64,000 nucleotides of DNA from NCBI GenBank assembly GCA_025362495.1, contig JANYGI010000229.1:1-64000 (forward strand), given 5' to 3'. Source of the DNA: Byssovorax sp. Lineage in GTDB: Bacteria > Myxococcota_A > Polyangia > Polyangiales > Polyangiaceae. Below, one piece after another: positions 36,518 through 44,825 of this stretch. The position numbers were made by a program, and so were the translations under genes. The notes under the pieces were generated by a model. That model ran no database searches. It saw only the letters and a program-made list of their open reading frames with translations, and was not told the DNA's origin. Every line of letters begins with the position of its first letter. Positions within the stretch are counted from its first letter, which is position 1.

Positions 36518-38707
36518 ATGCCCCTGTCCGATCGATTCCTGTTCGAGGTAGACGGCCTCTCCCAGACCCTCCGCGTGGTCCGTTTCGCCGGCAGCGAAGG
36601 CCTCTCCGAGCTCTTCCGCTTCGAGGTGATCGTCGCCTCCGAGGAGGGCGGGATCGCCTTCGACGACGTCATCGGCAAGCCCGCGCTCCTGACCATGCGC
36701 GCCGACGAGGGCGAGCCTCGCTACGTGCATGGCATCGTCGCGCGGCTGCGTCAGGGCGACTTCGGGAAGAAGCTGACCACCTATCACCTGACGATCGTCC
36801 CGCGCCCGTGGCGCCTCCTGCACCGCCACGACTGCCGCATCTTCCAGGAGCAGACGGCGCCGGACATCATCAAGAAGGTGCTCGAGGGCGCGGGCCTCGT
36901 CGCCGGCACCGACTTTCGCCTCGCGGTCCAGAGCACCTACGCCGTGCGCGAGTACTGCGTGCAGTACCGCGAGAGCGACTGGGCCTTCGTATCGCGGCTG
37001 ATGGAAGAGGAAGGCATCGCCTACTTCTTCGAGCACGAGGCCGACAAGCACGTGCTGGCCCTCGTCGACAAGGCCGCGTCGTACGTGGCCATCGCCGGCG
37101 AGAGCACCGTCAAGTTCCGCCCCACGCTCGGCGCCCTCAGCAAAGGGGAGCACATTCAGCGCTTCCACTACGCCGAGGAGATCCGCAGCGGCAAGATCAC
37201 CATCCGCGACTACGACTTCAAGAAGCCGAGCCTCAAGCTCGAGAGCACGAGCAAGAACGAGGGCTCGCTCTTCGCCGATCTCGAGATCTACGATCACCCC
37301 GGCGACTACGTGATCCCCGCCGTGGGCGACGCGCTCTCGGCGCTGCGCCTCGAAGAGCGCAGCTCGCTCCGCAAGCAGGGCGAGGGCGAGAGCGCCTGCG
37401 AGCGGCTGATCCCCGGCTTCACCTTCACACTGAGCGAGCACGCCCGCGAGGCCCTCAATCGCGAGTACCTGATCACGCGGATCGAGCACCAGGGCGCCGA
37501 GCCGACGATGGCCGAGGCCGGTGTCGAGACGCCGCGCTACGAGAACCGCTTCGAGGTCATCCCGTCCGACGTGCCCTTCCGCCCCGCGCTCACAACGCCT
37601 CGACCGACGGTGAAGGGCGTGCAGAGCGCCGTCGTCGTCGGCCCGAGCGGCGAGGAGATCTACACCGACGAGCACGGCCGGGTGAAGGTCCAGTTCTTCT
37701 GGGATCGCCTCGGAAAGAAGGACGACAAGAGCTCGTGCTGGATCCGCGTGAGCCAGGTGTGGGCCGGCGAAGGCTGGGGCGCGATGCACATCCCGCGCAT
37801 CAATCAAGAGGTCTTGGTCGACTTCTTCGAGGGCGATCCCGACCGGCCGATCATCGTCGGTCGCGTCTACCACGGCACCAACGTGCCTCCGTACGCGCTC
37901 CCCGCGAACAAGACGCGGAGCACCATCAAGTCGAATTCGACGCCCGGCGGCAATGGCTCGAACGAGCTGCGCTTCGAGGACAAAGCCGGGAGCGAAGAGA
38001 TCTATCTCCACGGCCAGAAAGACTGGACGATCGCGATCGAGAACGACAAGAACCAGACCGTCGGCCACGACGAGACGCTGAGCGTCGGCAACGATCGCAC
38101 GGCGGACGTCGGCCACGATCAGAAGGAGACCATCGGCAACGACGAGATCTTCGCCGTCACCCACGATCGCAAGAAATCGGTCGGCCACGACGAGGCGGAG
38201 TCGATTGGCCACGATCGCTCGATCGAGGTCGGCAACGATCACACCGAGTCGATCGGCAACAACCTCTCGCTCTCGGTCGCCAAGGCCAAGACGGAGGACG
38301 TCGGCGACGACAGCTCCGAGAGCGTCGGCAAGACTCGCTCGCTCAGCGCCGGGAAAGACTACGCGATCGACGTCACCGCCAACATGACGACCGCCGTCGG
38401 CTCCAACCAGACCAGCGACATCAAGCTCAACAAGACGCTCACCGTGGGCGAGAAGCTGACGATCACCGTCGGAGACGCCACCGTCACCATCGAGAAGAGC
38501 GGCGCCGTCACCATCTCTGGCAAGGACATCTCGGTCAAGGCGACAGGCGACGTGAAGGTCGAGGCCACGGGCAAGGTCTCGGTCAAGTCGTCCGGCGACG
38601 TGAACGTGGAGGCCTCGGGCAAGGTCCTTGTCAAGGGCTCCGGGCCGATGGAGCTCAACGCCTCGGGCGCCGTCAAGGTCAAGGGCGCCAGCGTCGGCAT
38701 CAACTGA
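36518..38707 (+). CDS. vgrG: T6SS spike protein VgrG with long C-terminal repeat needle
   Basis: A 729-residue VgrG/TssI protein, the trimeric tip of the T6SS tube. The N-terminal gp27-like part contains FRFEVIVASEEGG, YCVQYRESDWAFVSRLMEEE and GIAYFFEHE; the gp5-like OB domain has DEHGRVKVQFFWDR, SCWIRVSQVWAGEGWGAMHI and GDPDRPIIVGRVY. After residue ~500 the chain becomes an octapeptide beta-helix, first with VGHDxxxS/VGNDxxxx units (about nine, residues 510-580), then a second register, VEATGKVSVKSSGDVN-like, to the end. There is no fused toxin domain. It lies between the two DUF2169 genes. Confidence 0.96.
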   Translation: MPLSDRFLFEVDGLSQTLRVVRFAGSEGLSELFRFEVIVASEEGGIAFDDVIGKPALLTMRADEGEPRYVHGIVARLRQGDFGKKLTTYHLTIVPRPWRLLHRHDCRIFQEQTAPDIIKKVLEGAGLVAGTDFRLAVQSTYAVREYCVQYRESDWAFVSRLMEEEGIAYFFEHEADKHVLALVDKAASYVAIAGESTVKFRPTLGALSKGEHIQRFHYAEEIRSGKITIRDYDFKKPSLKLESTSKNEGSLFADLEIYDHPGDYVIPAVGDALSALRLEERSSLRKQGEGESACERLIPGFTFTLSEHAREALNREYLITRIEHQGAEPTMAEAGVETPRYENRFEVIPSDVPFRPALTTPRPTVKGVQSAVVVGPSGEEIYTDEHGRVKVQFFWDRLGKKDDKSSCWIRVSQVWAGEGWGAMHIPRINQEVLVDFFEGDPDRPIIVGRVYHGTNVPPYALPANKTRSTIKSNSTPGGNGSNELRFEDKAGSEEIYLHGQKDWTIAIENDKNQTVGHDETLSVGNDRTADVGHDQKETIGNDEIFAVTHDRKKSVGHDEAESIGHDRSIEVGNDHTESIGNNLSLSVAKAKTEDVGDDSSESVGKTRSLSAGKDYAIDVTANMTTAVGSNQTSDIKLNKTLTVGEKLTITVGDATVTIEKSGAVTISGKDISVKATGDVKVEATGKVSVKSSGDVNVEASGKVLVKGSGPMELNASGAVKVKGASVGIN

Positions 38708-38715
38708 CGTCACCG

Positions 38716-39732
38716 ATGCTGGAGATCAAGAATCGTACGCCCTTCGCGGCGGCCCTGGTGCCGGGGCTCGATCGCGAGGGCCGGGACACGGTCACGGTGA
38801 TCGTCAAAGGCACCTTCGATCTCGGCGCGCGCACCGCGCTCGCGCCCTCGGAGAAGCAAGCGCCGATCGTCCACGCCGAGACGTTCCACGGCGAGCCCGG
38901 CGCCTCCAGCATCAAGTACGAGGCCGACGCTTGCCCCGCGAAGAAGGGCACCGACGTGGTCCTGGTCGGTCACGCCTGCGCGCTCCGGCCCACGGCCTCG
39001 CTCGACGTCAGCCTCTCGGTGGGCCCGGTCCGCAAGATCGTCCGCGTCTCGGGAGATCGGGTGTGGTTCCGCTCGCTCGGCGGGCTCGCCATCTCCGATC
39101 CCATCCCGTTCACGAGGATGCCTCTCGTCTACGAGCGCGCTTTCGGCGGCGGCGATCTCGCGATCCTGGACGAGGCCGCGCGGCCCCGCGATCCGCGGAA
39201 CCCCCTCGGCGTGGGCTTCACCAGCGCGGTCGAGCCCGAGCAGATCGAGGGCGTCCGCCTGCCCAACCTCGAAGATCCCGGGAGCCGGATCGCCGCGCCG
39301 ACCGACCGCCCACCCGTCGCGGGGTTCGGCGTCATCGGCCGCGACTGGCTACCTCGTCGGGCCTTTGCCGGCACCTACGACGACGCCTGGCAGGCCGACC
39401 GATTTCCGTTCTTGCCAGCCGACTTCGACGATCGCTTCTTCAACGGCGCTCACCCGGCGCTGGTCTCGGCGCGCCCCTTCAAGGGCGGTGAGGCCGTCCA
39501 CGTCACCAATGTCACCGAGGCGGGCGAGCTCGGGTTTCGTTTGCCGTCGGCGCCTCCCGGCGTCGCGCTCTCGATCCGGCGCGTCGTCACCGATCCCGTC
39601 CCGGCGCTGGACACCGTGCTGATCGAGCCGGATCTCCGGCGTGTCGTCCTCACCTGGCGAGTGACGGTGCCTTGCCCGCGGCTCTTCCTCTACATCGACC
39701 ACGTGCGGATCAGCGAAAAGAGGGCGGCGTGA
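38716..39732 (+). CDS. DUF2169 T6SS adaptor protein
   Basis: A 338-residue single-domain DUF2169 protein (TVTVIVKGTFDL, VVLVGHACALRP, MPLVYERAFGGGD, RLPNLEDPGSRI, FNGAHPALVSARPFKGGE). It starts eight bases after the VgrG stop codon and its TGA overlaps the next gene's ATG by one base. By analogy with studied DUF2169 proteins it should help load a PAAR-like tip or its effector onto VgrG. It differs clearly from both domains of the first DUF2169 gene, so the island has three copies of this fold. Confidence 0.9.
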   Translation: MLEIKNRTPFAAALVPGLDREGRDTVTVIVKGTFDLGARTALAPSEKQAPIVHAETFHGEPGASSIKYEADACPAKKGTDVVLVGHACALRPTASLDVSLSVGPVRKIVRVSGDRVWFRSLGGLAISDPIPFTRMPLVYERAFGGGDLAILDEAARPRDPRNPLGVGFTSAVEPEQIEGVRLPNLEDPGSRIAAPTDRPPVAGFGVIGRDWLPRRAFAGTYDDAWQADRFPFLPADFDDRFFNGAHPALVSARPFKGGEAVHVTNVTEAGELGFRLPSAPPGVALSIRRVVTDPVPALDTVLIEPDLRRVVLTWRVTVPCPRLFLYIDHVRISEKRAA

Positions 39733-40796
39733 TGGCGCCTTTTCGACCTCTGGCCATCACCGCGGCGGCGGCGCGCACCGCGGTCGGAGGAGGCCTGTCG
39801 CAGACGGCGGCCTCGATCCGCGCCGGACTCGCGCGCTTCGGCGCACACCCCACCTACGAGGCGCGGTGTCGTGATCCCGAGTGGGAAGAGCGGGAGCCGT
39901 TGATCGTCGCCGCTGCCCCCGGCGTCGATCCTGCTCTCCACGGCGCCGAGCGGCTCCACGCCCTCTTGATCCCCGTGGTCACGGATCTCGTCGCGGCGGC
40001 CGGTCTCCAGCGGCGTGATTTCGCGCAGTGCGCGCTCCTGCTCGCGCTCCCGGCCCCGGACGAAGCGGTGGTGTCGTGGCGCCTCGCCGAGACGTTCGCC
40101 GCCGAGCTCTCGCGCCGCACCGGCCTCGGGTTCAAGGCCACGCGACAGAGCCTCTCCGGCCACGCGGCCGGCGTCGAGCTGCTGGCCGAAGCCAGCGCGC
40201 TCCTGGCCTCGGGAGAGGTGCAGTCGTGCGTCGTCGCCGGCGTCGACTCCTATCTGAGCGCCGATCGAATGGCGGCCCTCGACGAGGGCTATCGGCTCAA
40301 GAGCCCGCGCAACGTCGACGGCTTCTGCCCGGGCGAGGCGGCCGCCGCGGTGCTCGTGGAAGGCCCGCGATCCCGGCGCGGAGCCCGAGCGACCATCCCC
40401 GCGATCGGCCTCGGCGTCGAGCCCGAGCCGATGCGATCCGACAAGGTGAGCACCGGCAGAGGCCTGGTCGAGGCGCTCCGCGGCGCGCTCCCGCCCGACA
40501 GAGCCCCTGATTTCCTGCTCTGCGATCTCGACGGCGAGAGCTATCGTGCCTTCGAGTGGGGCGTCGCGCAGGCGCGGCTCGGCGCCCGCCTCGAAGGGCT
40601 GGGGCGCGCGGTGATGCCGGCGCGGAGCATCGGTGACGTCGGCGCGGCGACAGGCCCTCTCCTGCTCGCCACCGCCGTCGAGGCCTTCGCGCGCGGCTGG
40701 GCGCCGGGCGAAGAGGCCCTGATCTTCACGGCGTCCGAGGGGCCTTTGCGCGGCGCCGCCCGCGTCGTCGCCCCCGCGAGGAGCGAGCGCGCATGA
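39732..40796 (+). CDS. Ketosynthase/thiolase-fold T6SS-associated protein, apparent catalytic Cys missing
   Basis: A 354-residue protein with the ketosynthase fold. LSGHAAGVELLAEASALLAS followed by SCVVAGVDSYLS corresponds to the KS nucleophile region, in which TACASG would carry the active-site Cys; here the aligned position is His (GHAAG). FCPGEAAAAVLVE and a C-terminal SIGDVGAATGPLLLATAVEA, like the KS segment holding the second catalytic His, follow. Ketosynthase-like genes occur in some T6SS islands without known function. ATG 39732 overlaps the DUF2169 stop. It is probably not a condensing enzyme; a structural or effector-binding role is inferred. Confidence 0.7.
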   Translation: MAPFRPLAITAAAARTAVGGGLSQTAASIRAGLARFGAHPTYEARCRDPEWEEREPLIVAAAPGVDPALHGAERLHALLIPVVTDLVAAAGLQRRDFAQCALLLALPAPDEAVVSWRLAETFAAELSRRTGLGFKATRQSLSGHAAGVELLAEASALLASGEVQSCVVAGVDSYLSADRMAALDEGYRLKSPRNVDGFCPGEAAAAVLVEGPRSRRGARATIPAIGLGVEPEPMRSDKVSTGRGLVEALRGALPPDRAPDFLLCDLDGESYRAFEWGVAQARLGARLEGLGRAVMPARSIGDVGAATGPLLLATAVEAFARGWAPGEEALIFTASEGPLRGAARVVAPARSERA

Positions 40797-40815
40797 ACAC
40801 CCCGAGGAGGACTCC

Positions 40816-41325
40816 ATGGCTGCGACGGTGAACGTCAACTTCCGCACGGTCGTCCACGCCGCGAGCAACGGTGTGGCGACGGCGTTTCCCGACGTGTGCA
40901 AGACCCCGGCGCCGCCGGCCCCGCCCGTCCCGATCCCCTATCCCAACGTGGCGATGTCGGCCGACACCGCGCAGGGCAGCTCGGACGTGAAGTGCGACGG
41001 TAACCCGATCATGCTTCAAGGCTCGAGCTTCAAGATGAGCACCGGCGACGAGGCCGGCGTCGCGGGCGGCGTCGTCAGCGGGCAAATCAAGGCCAAGGCC
41101 GAGTTCGTCAATTTCTCGTTCGACGTGATGGTCGAGGGCAAGCCCGTCCCCCGCCTCGGCGACATGATGGTGCAGAACAAGGGTGGAGCGCCCAACACTC
41201 CTCCGATGCCCGAGGTCCAGCCGCCCGCCGTCGTGGTGGTCTTGCCGGGAATGCCCGGCTCCGACGAGCCCGCCGCGCAGGACGAGGATATCAAGCTCGA
41301 GAGCCTCGCCGAGGCGGAGCGCTAG
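40816..41325 (+). CDS. DUF4150 PAAR-like spike-tip protein
   Basis: A 169-residue protein of the DUF4150 PAAR-like family: FRTVVHAASNGVATAFPDVC, then PVPIPYPNVAMSADTAQGSS, KCDGNPIMLQGSSFKMSTGD, and VEGKPVPRLGDMMVQN. Such proteins cap VgrG and carry effectors, either fused or bound. There is no fused toxin domain; the tail is Pro-rich and acidic. The gene follows the KS-like gene by 19 bases and precedes the metallopeptidase by ten, so the metallopeptidase is its likely cargo. Confidence 0.93.
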   Translation: MAATVNVNFRTVVHAASNGVATAFPDVCKTPAPPAPPVPIPYPNVAMSADTAQGSSDVKCDGNPIMLQGSSFKMSTGDEAGVAGGVVSGQIKAKAEFVNFSFDVMVEGKPVPRLGDMMVQNKGGAPNTPPMPEVQPPAVVVVLPGMPGSDEPAAQDEDIKLESLAEAER

Positions 41326-41335
41326 GAGAGGGGCC

Positions 41336-42649
41336 ATGGCGGACATCAAGCAATACGTCAACCTCGATCCGACGAAGTCCGGGCAGCTCGACGGGCTCGA
41401 CGAGGCGCGCGCCGGCAAGACGGTGCTCCTCGCCGCTACGGTGAGCCCGAAGAAGCCGGGTATCCCCATCGCCTTCGAGATCACCCATGGAGCGCAGAAC
41501 CTCGCTCGCCCCGGCCACACCGAGCGTCGCATCGCCACGACGATGGACGACGGCAAGGCCGCGCTCTCCTACGAGCTGAGCGAGCACGGAGGCGACGAGT
41601 TCACCGTCAAGGCCACGCTCGCGCTGGGGCCGAAGAACGGACCGGCCCTCAGCTCCGACAAGTACATCGTCTGGAGGCGCCTTTATTACCAGATGAGCCG
41701 CTTCAAGGCCGGGACGCCGGGGAAGGGCCAGCCCGACGGCTCGGTCCCCGAGGTCGCCGCGTACGACATCTCCCCGGTCGAGGCCGAGCTCGCCGCGCGC
41801 CAGCACAACATCGAGCTGGTCGACAAGACCTCGACGGCGCTCATCACCCGTTATGCCAACGTGATGACCCACGACGACAGCTCGAAGGCCTACAAGAAGA
41901 GCGGCAAGGACAGCTACGACAAGGCCCTGGAGCCCGTGGCGGTCCGCGTGGTCGTCGTCAATCAGCTCGCCACCGCCGCCACCGACAAGATCACCAAGCT
42001 CAACATTCCCAACAACGCCTCGGTGCCGCTGACGTTCCCGGTCAAGCTCTGGGACGATCCGAGTCAAGACAAGGACACCGACTGGCTCGTCGCGGGGGAA
42101 TGGCGCTTTTTCGTGGGCGACGCCAGCTGGAAGCCCATCCCCACAACCTGGATCACCAGGACCGGGCCGACCACGGCCTCGATCGATCTCGACGGGGCCG
42201 AGCTCGGCGCCGGCGGGATGTGGTGGTGGCGCAAGGAGGTCGATCGCACGAAATCGATCGACGTGCGCGTCACCTACCGCCATGCCTCGGGCTCCACCAA
42301 CGGATCGAGCTGGTACAACGCCATCTGGCTGGCCTCGGCCGTCATGCACGAGGGCGCGCGCACTGCCGACGCCATGAAGCAGACAGCCATCCACGAGATT
42401 GGCCACTTCATCAGCATGGTCCCCACCACCCAGACGACGCATTACAGCGAGCACGGGCACAAGGGAGGGCACTGCACCCAGGGCCTCTCCGACCCTGACA
42501 AGGCCCGGGCCAGCTACTCCGGCCTCGCCGGCACGTGCATCATGTTCGGCGAGAGCGCTCCGTCGCGCCTCCCCGAGTTCTGCGCGATCTGCGACCCTTC
42601 GGTCCGCAAGAGCTCGGTCCAGCGCGCCGGCATGCCGAAGGACTGGTGA
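41336..42649 (+). CDS. HEXXH zinc metallopeptidase, candidate T6SS effector
   Basis: A 437-residue protein of no family I know by name. The C-terminal third has a zincin signature TAIHEIGHFISMV, followed by THYSEHGHKGGHC, GTCIMFG and EFCAICDPS; the two His of HEIGH plus a later His could bind zinc, and the conserved Cys resemble those of other T6SS-linked metallopeptidases. The first ~130 residues contain an Ig-like segment (SPKKPGIPIAFEI). No signal peptide is present, as expected for a T6SS cargo. It sits directly after the PAAR-like gene and before two small genes, the usual position of an effector. Target unknown. Confidence 0.8.
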   Translation: MADIKQYVNLDPTKSGQLDGLDEARAGKTVLLAATVSPKKPGIPIAFEITHGAQNLARPGHTERRIATTMDDGKAALSYELSEHGGDEFTVKATLALGPKNGPALSSDKYIVWRRLYYQMSRFKAGTPGKGQPDGSVPEVAAYDISPVEAELAARQHNIELVDKTSTALITRYANVMTHDDSSKAYKKSGKDSYDKALEPVAVRVVVVNQLATAATDKITKLNIPNNASVPLTFPVKLWDDPSQDKDTDWLVAGEWRFFVGDASWKPIPTTWITRTGPTTASIDLDGAELGAGGMWWWRKEVDRTKSIDVRVTYRHASGSTNGSSWYNAIWLASAVMHEGARTADAMKQTAIHEIGHFISMVPTTQTTHYSEHGHKGGHCTQGLSDPDKARASYSGLAGTCIMFGESAPSRLPEFCAICDPSVRKSSVQRAGMPKDW

Positions 42650-42682
42650 AGTGATGCGCTCGCCCACGACAAGGAGCCACTC

Positions 42683-43150
42683 ATGGCGATGACGCCGTCG
42701 CGCTTCGAACGCGTCCGCTGGAACACTTTCGAGGAGAACGCCTGTTCGCCGCCCATGGCCGAGTCCGCGCGCGGCCTCGCCCTCGCCGCGCCGACGCGGG
42801 TGACCGCGGGGCCCGACGCCATGCTCCCGATCGCCGGCGTTTACCAGGTGGGCGCGCGGTTCCTCAACCGCTTCCACTCCCTGCGCAACGAGATCACCGT
42901 GGTCGCGGTCGATGCGGCGACCCACGCGCCCTGCTCGACCAACCTGCTGGAAGAGGGCTTCGACGCCGCGCCCTCGGGCTTCGATCCAGCCGATCCCGAT
43001 CTCGACAACATCCTCGTCACCGGCTACTTCAACCTCGATCTCTACCACTGGATGGATGGTTTGCCGCGCGCGCCCGCGCGCTATCACGTCTTCGCCACGG
43101 TGGGTGACATCGTCTCCAACGTGGTCACGATCGAGGTCAGCGCGTCATGA
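42683..43150 (+). CDS. Small T6SS-island protein, candidate immunity or accessory protein (paralogue 1)
   Basis: A 155-residue protein without signal peptide or recognised family. The second half holds GYFNLDLYHWMDGLPRAPAR, then YHVFATVGDIVSNVVTIEV, a beta-rich sequence. The next gene ends with GYFNADLLPYFK and VLVSLGPLVSNVASFTAT, so the two are distant paralogues by eye. It starts 34 bases after the metallopeptidase stop codon and overlaps the next ATG by four bases. Immunity to the metallopeptidase is the simplest idea, though a cytoplasmic location would require a cytoplasmic target; a structural cofactor is the alternative. Confidence 0.65.
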   Translation: MAMTPSRFERVRWNTFEENACSPPMAESARGLALAAPTRVTAGPDAMLPIAGVYQVGARFLNRFHSLRNEITVVAVDAATHAPCSTNLLEEGFDAAPSGFDPADPDLDNILVTGYFNLDLYHWMDGLPRAPARYHVFATVGDIVSNVVTIEVSAS

Positions 43151-43563
43151 GCGGCCCCCTCGTCGACTTCGTCGCCGGGCCTGGCACCCCCGCCGTCGAC
43201 CTCAATTTCCTGGGGATCGCCCTCCAGATCGAGGCTCGCTCGTCGCACGGCGATCTCACCGCTCTCCGCCTCCATGGCGTCTATCGCGTGTCGATCGACG
43301 ACGCCCGCGCCATCGGCTCGATCCCGCTGCAAAGAGCCCTGGTGGTCACGGTGACGTCCGGCCTCTTCCACCGCGCGTGGCGCCTCGTCGGACAGACCAT
43401 CACGTTCGCGGACGACGAAGAGGGGGGCGGCGGCGTGGTGCGCGGCTACTTCAACGCCGATCTGCTGCCGTACTTCAAGGTGGCCGCGTACGGGACGGGC
43501 CATGTGCTGGTCTCGCTCGGGCCGCTGGTCTCGAACGTGGCCTCGTTCACCGCGACGACGTGA
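43147..43563 (+). CDS. Small T6SS-island protein, candidate immunity or accessory protein (paralogue 2)
   Basis: A 138-residue protein, overlapping the previous gene as ATGA. It has LNFLGIALQIEARSSHGDL at the start and shares the block GYFNADL with a terminal SNVASF with the preceding gene (SNVVTI there). It has no signal peptide or membrane helix. Its 3' end overlaps the convergent TIGR02270-type gene by 17 bases. Functional inference rests only on gene order and the paralogy. Confidence 0.65.
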   Translation: MSGPLVDFVAGPGTPAVDLNFLGIALQIEARSSHGDLTALRLHGVYRVSIDDARAIGSIPLQRALVVTVTSGLFHRAWRLVGQTITFADDEEGGGGVVRGYFNADLLPYFKVAAYGTGHVLVSLGPLVSNVASFTATT

Positions 43564-44782
43564 CCCGCGCTCGCACCTCGGTCAGCGGGCGTCCGGGCTG
43601 CCGCAGCGAGAGCTCGATAGCGGCCCCGGCGCGGCGCCGCTGGTGAGCGCGGGCGACGTCGTCATCCAGCGTTGACGGCGTCAACGGCGCGCCGCCCAGG
43701 TAGCGCGATCCGCGGCGAAAGCCGCCCTCGCGCGCGCTCCACCAAGCGCGCAGCGCGGCAGGCGCGGGCCAGGGGATCGCTCCGTCAGGATCCATGGCCA
43801 CACTGGTATCCGCGGGATCCTCGCTCGGGCCGGCGCGGAACCCCTCGGGCGCGCGCCCGGCCAGGGCGCCTTCGATCGTCGCGCCGGTGATCGTCGCAAA
43901 GGCCTCTCCGGCGACGCGCGCGAGAGCGGGAGTGTCCATCGCCGCGAGCAGCCAGGGCACCAGCCCGGGATCGCCGAGCGCCGCCGCCCCGGCGATGGCC
44001 GCGCGCGCGTGATCGGCCGCGGCGCCGAGCCCCTCGAGGCGCGCCCGGGCCTCGCGGACGTCGAGCTTTCGCATCACCAGCGCACAGGCCTGCTCCGCAA
44101 ACGGCCCTCCGGCGTCGGCGATCGACCACAGCACCGGCACTGCCGCCTCGACGCCGAGCAGCGCCGCCGACCACGCCGCCCGGAAGCGTCGCTCGTCGCC
44201 CTCGACGATCGCGAGCTCGGCGCGCACCGCGTCCGCGAGATCGAGGCAACCGAGCTCGCCCACGGCGCGGAGCGCGCGCGACTTCAGCGCCGCGTCCTCG
44301 TCGAAGAGCGCGTACGTCAGCGCCTCGCCCGGGTGCTCGCGGTGGGCCGCGCAGGCGGCGATCCCGATCCGTCGATGCCGACCGGGGGCGCTCTGCGCGA
44401 GGAGCGGCGCGACGATCGATCGCACCTGCGCGAACGGCACCCACGCGAGGCCGGCGACGAGCCCGCGCGCCGCGCCGCGCGACGCTTCGGCGAGCGCGAG
44501 GACGGGCGCGAACGCCGCCGCGTCGCCGCGCTCGGCGGCGAGCACCGCCAGCGTGAAGGCGGTGCCGGGCTCGTCCTCGTCGAGGGCCGCCGCGGCGATC
44601 GCCAGCCCTTCGTCCGCGGCGACGCGCACGCCGTCGAGGTGCGCCTCGATGCGCTCGTCGAGGTCGCGCAGCCGCGCGCCGTCGTAGTGCGGCGCCGTCG
44701 CCGCGGCGTCGCGGATGCTGAACAAGAAGGCCGCCTCGGCGGCGTGCTCCTCGACGATCTCGGCGATGATCGTGGTCCCCAC
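43547..44782 (-). CDS. TIGR02270-type HEAT-repeat protein associated with T6SS
   Basis: A 411-residue Ala-rich helical protein. It begins IIAEIVEEHAAEAAFLFSIR, then LDERIEAHLDGVRVAADEGL, and continues with HEAT-like repeats (ALKSRALRAVGELGCLDLAD, VPWLLAAMDTPALARVAGEA), the pattern of the TIGR02270 family, which is found in T6SS loci of proteobacteria and myxobacteria. Near the end is WWSAREGGFRRGSRYLGG. It is convergent with the payload genes, overlapping the last by 17 bases, so it closes the island. The molecular function is unknown; HEAT proteins usually make protein contacts. Confidence 0.8.
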   Translation of the reverse strand: MGTTIIAEIVEEHAAEAAFLFSIRDAAATAPHYDGARLRDLDERIEAHLDGVRVAADEGLAIAAAALDEDEPGTAFTLAVLAAERGDAAAFAPVLALAEASRGAARGLVAGLAWVPFAQVRSIVAPLLAQSAPGRHRRIGIAACAAHREHPGEALTYALFDEDAALKSRALRAVGELGCLDLADAVRAELAIVEGDERRFRAAWSAALLGVEAAVPVLWSIADAGGPFAEQACALVMRKLDVREARARLEGLGAAADHARAAIAGAAALGDPGLVPWLLAAMDTPALARVAGEAFATITGATIEGALAGRAPEGFRAGPSEDPADTSVAMDPDGAIPWPAPAALRAWWSAREGGFRRGSRYLGGAPLTPSTLDDDVARAHQRRRAGAAIELSLRQPGRPLTEVRARVTSSR

Positions 44783-44825
44783 CGCGAGAATGTAGGCCGA
44801 GCCAAGGTCGTGCTACAAGCGCCGC

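Noticed and set aside
36368-38713. 781-codon minus-strand open frame opposite vgrG
   Set aside because: It mirrors the vgrG repeats (low-complexity LVVADG-like text) and has no independent family motif.
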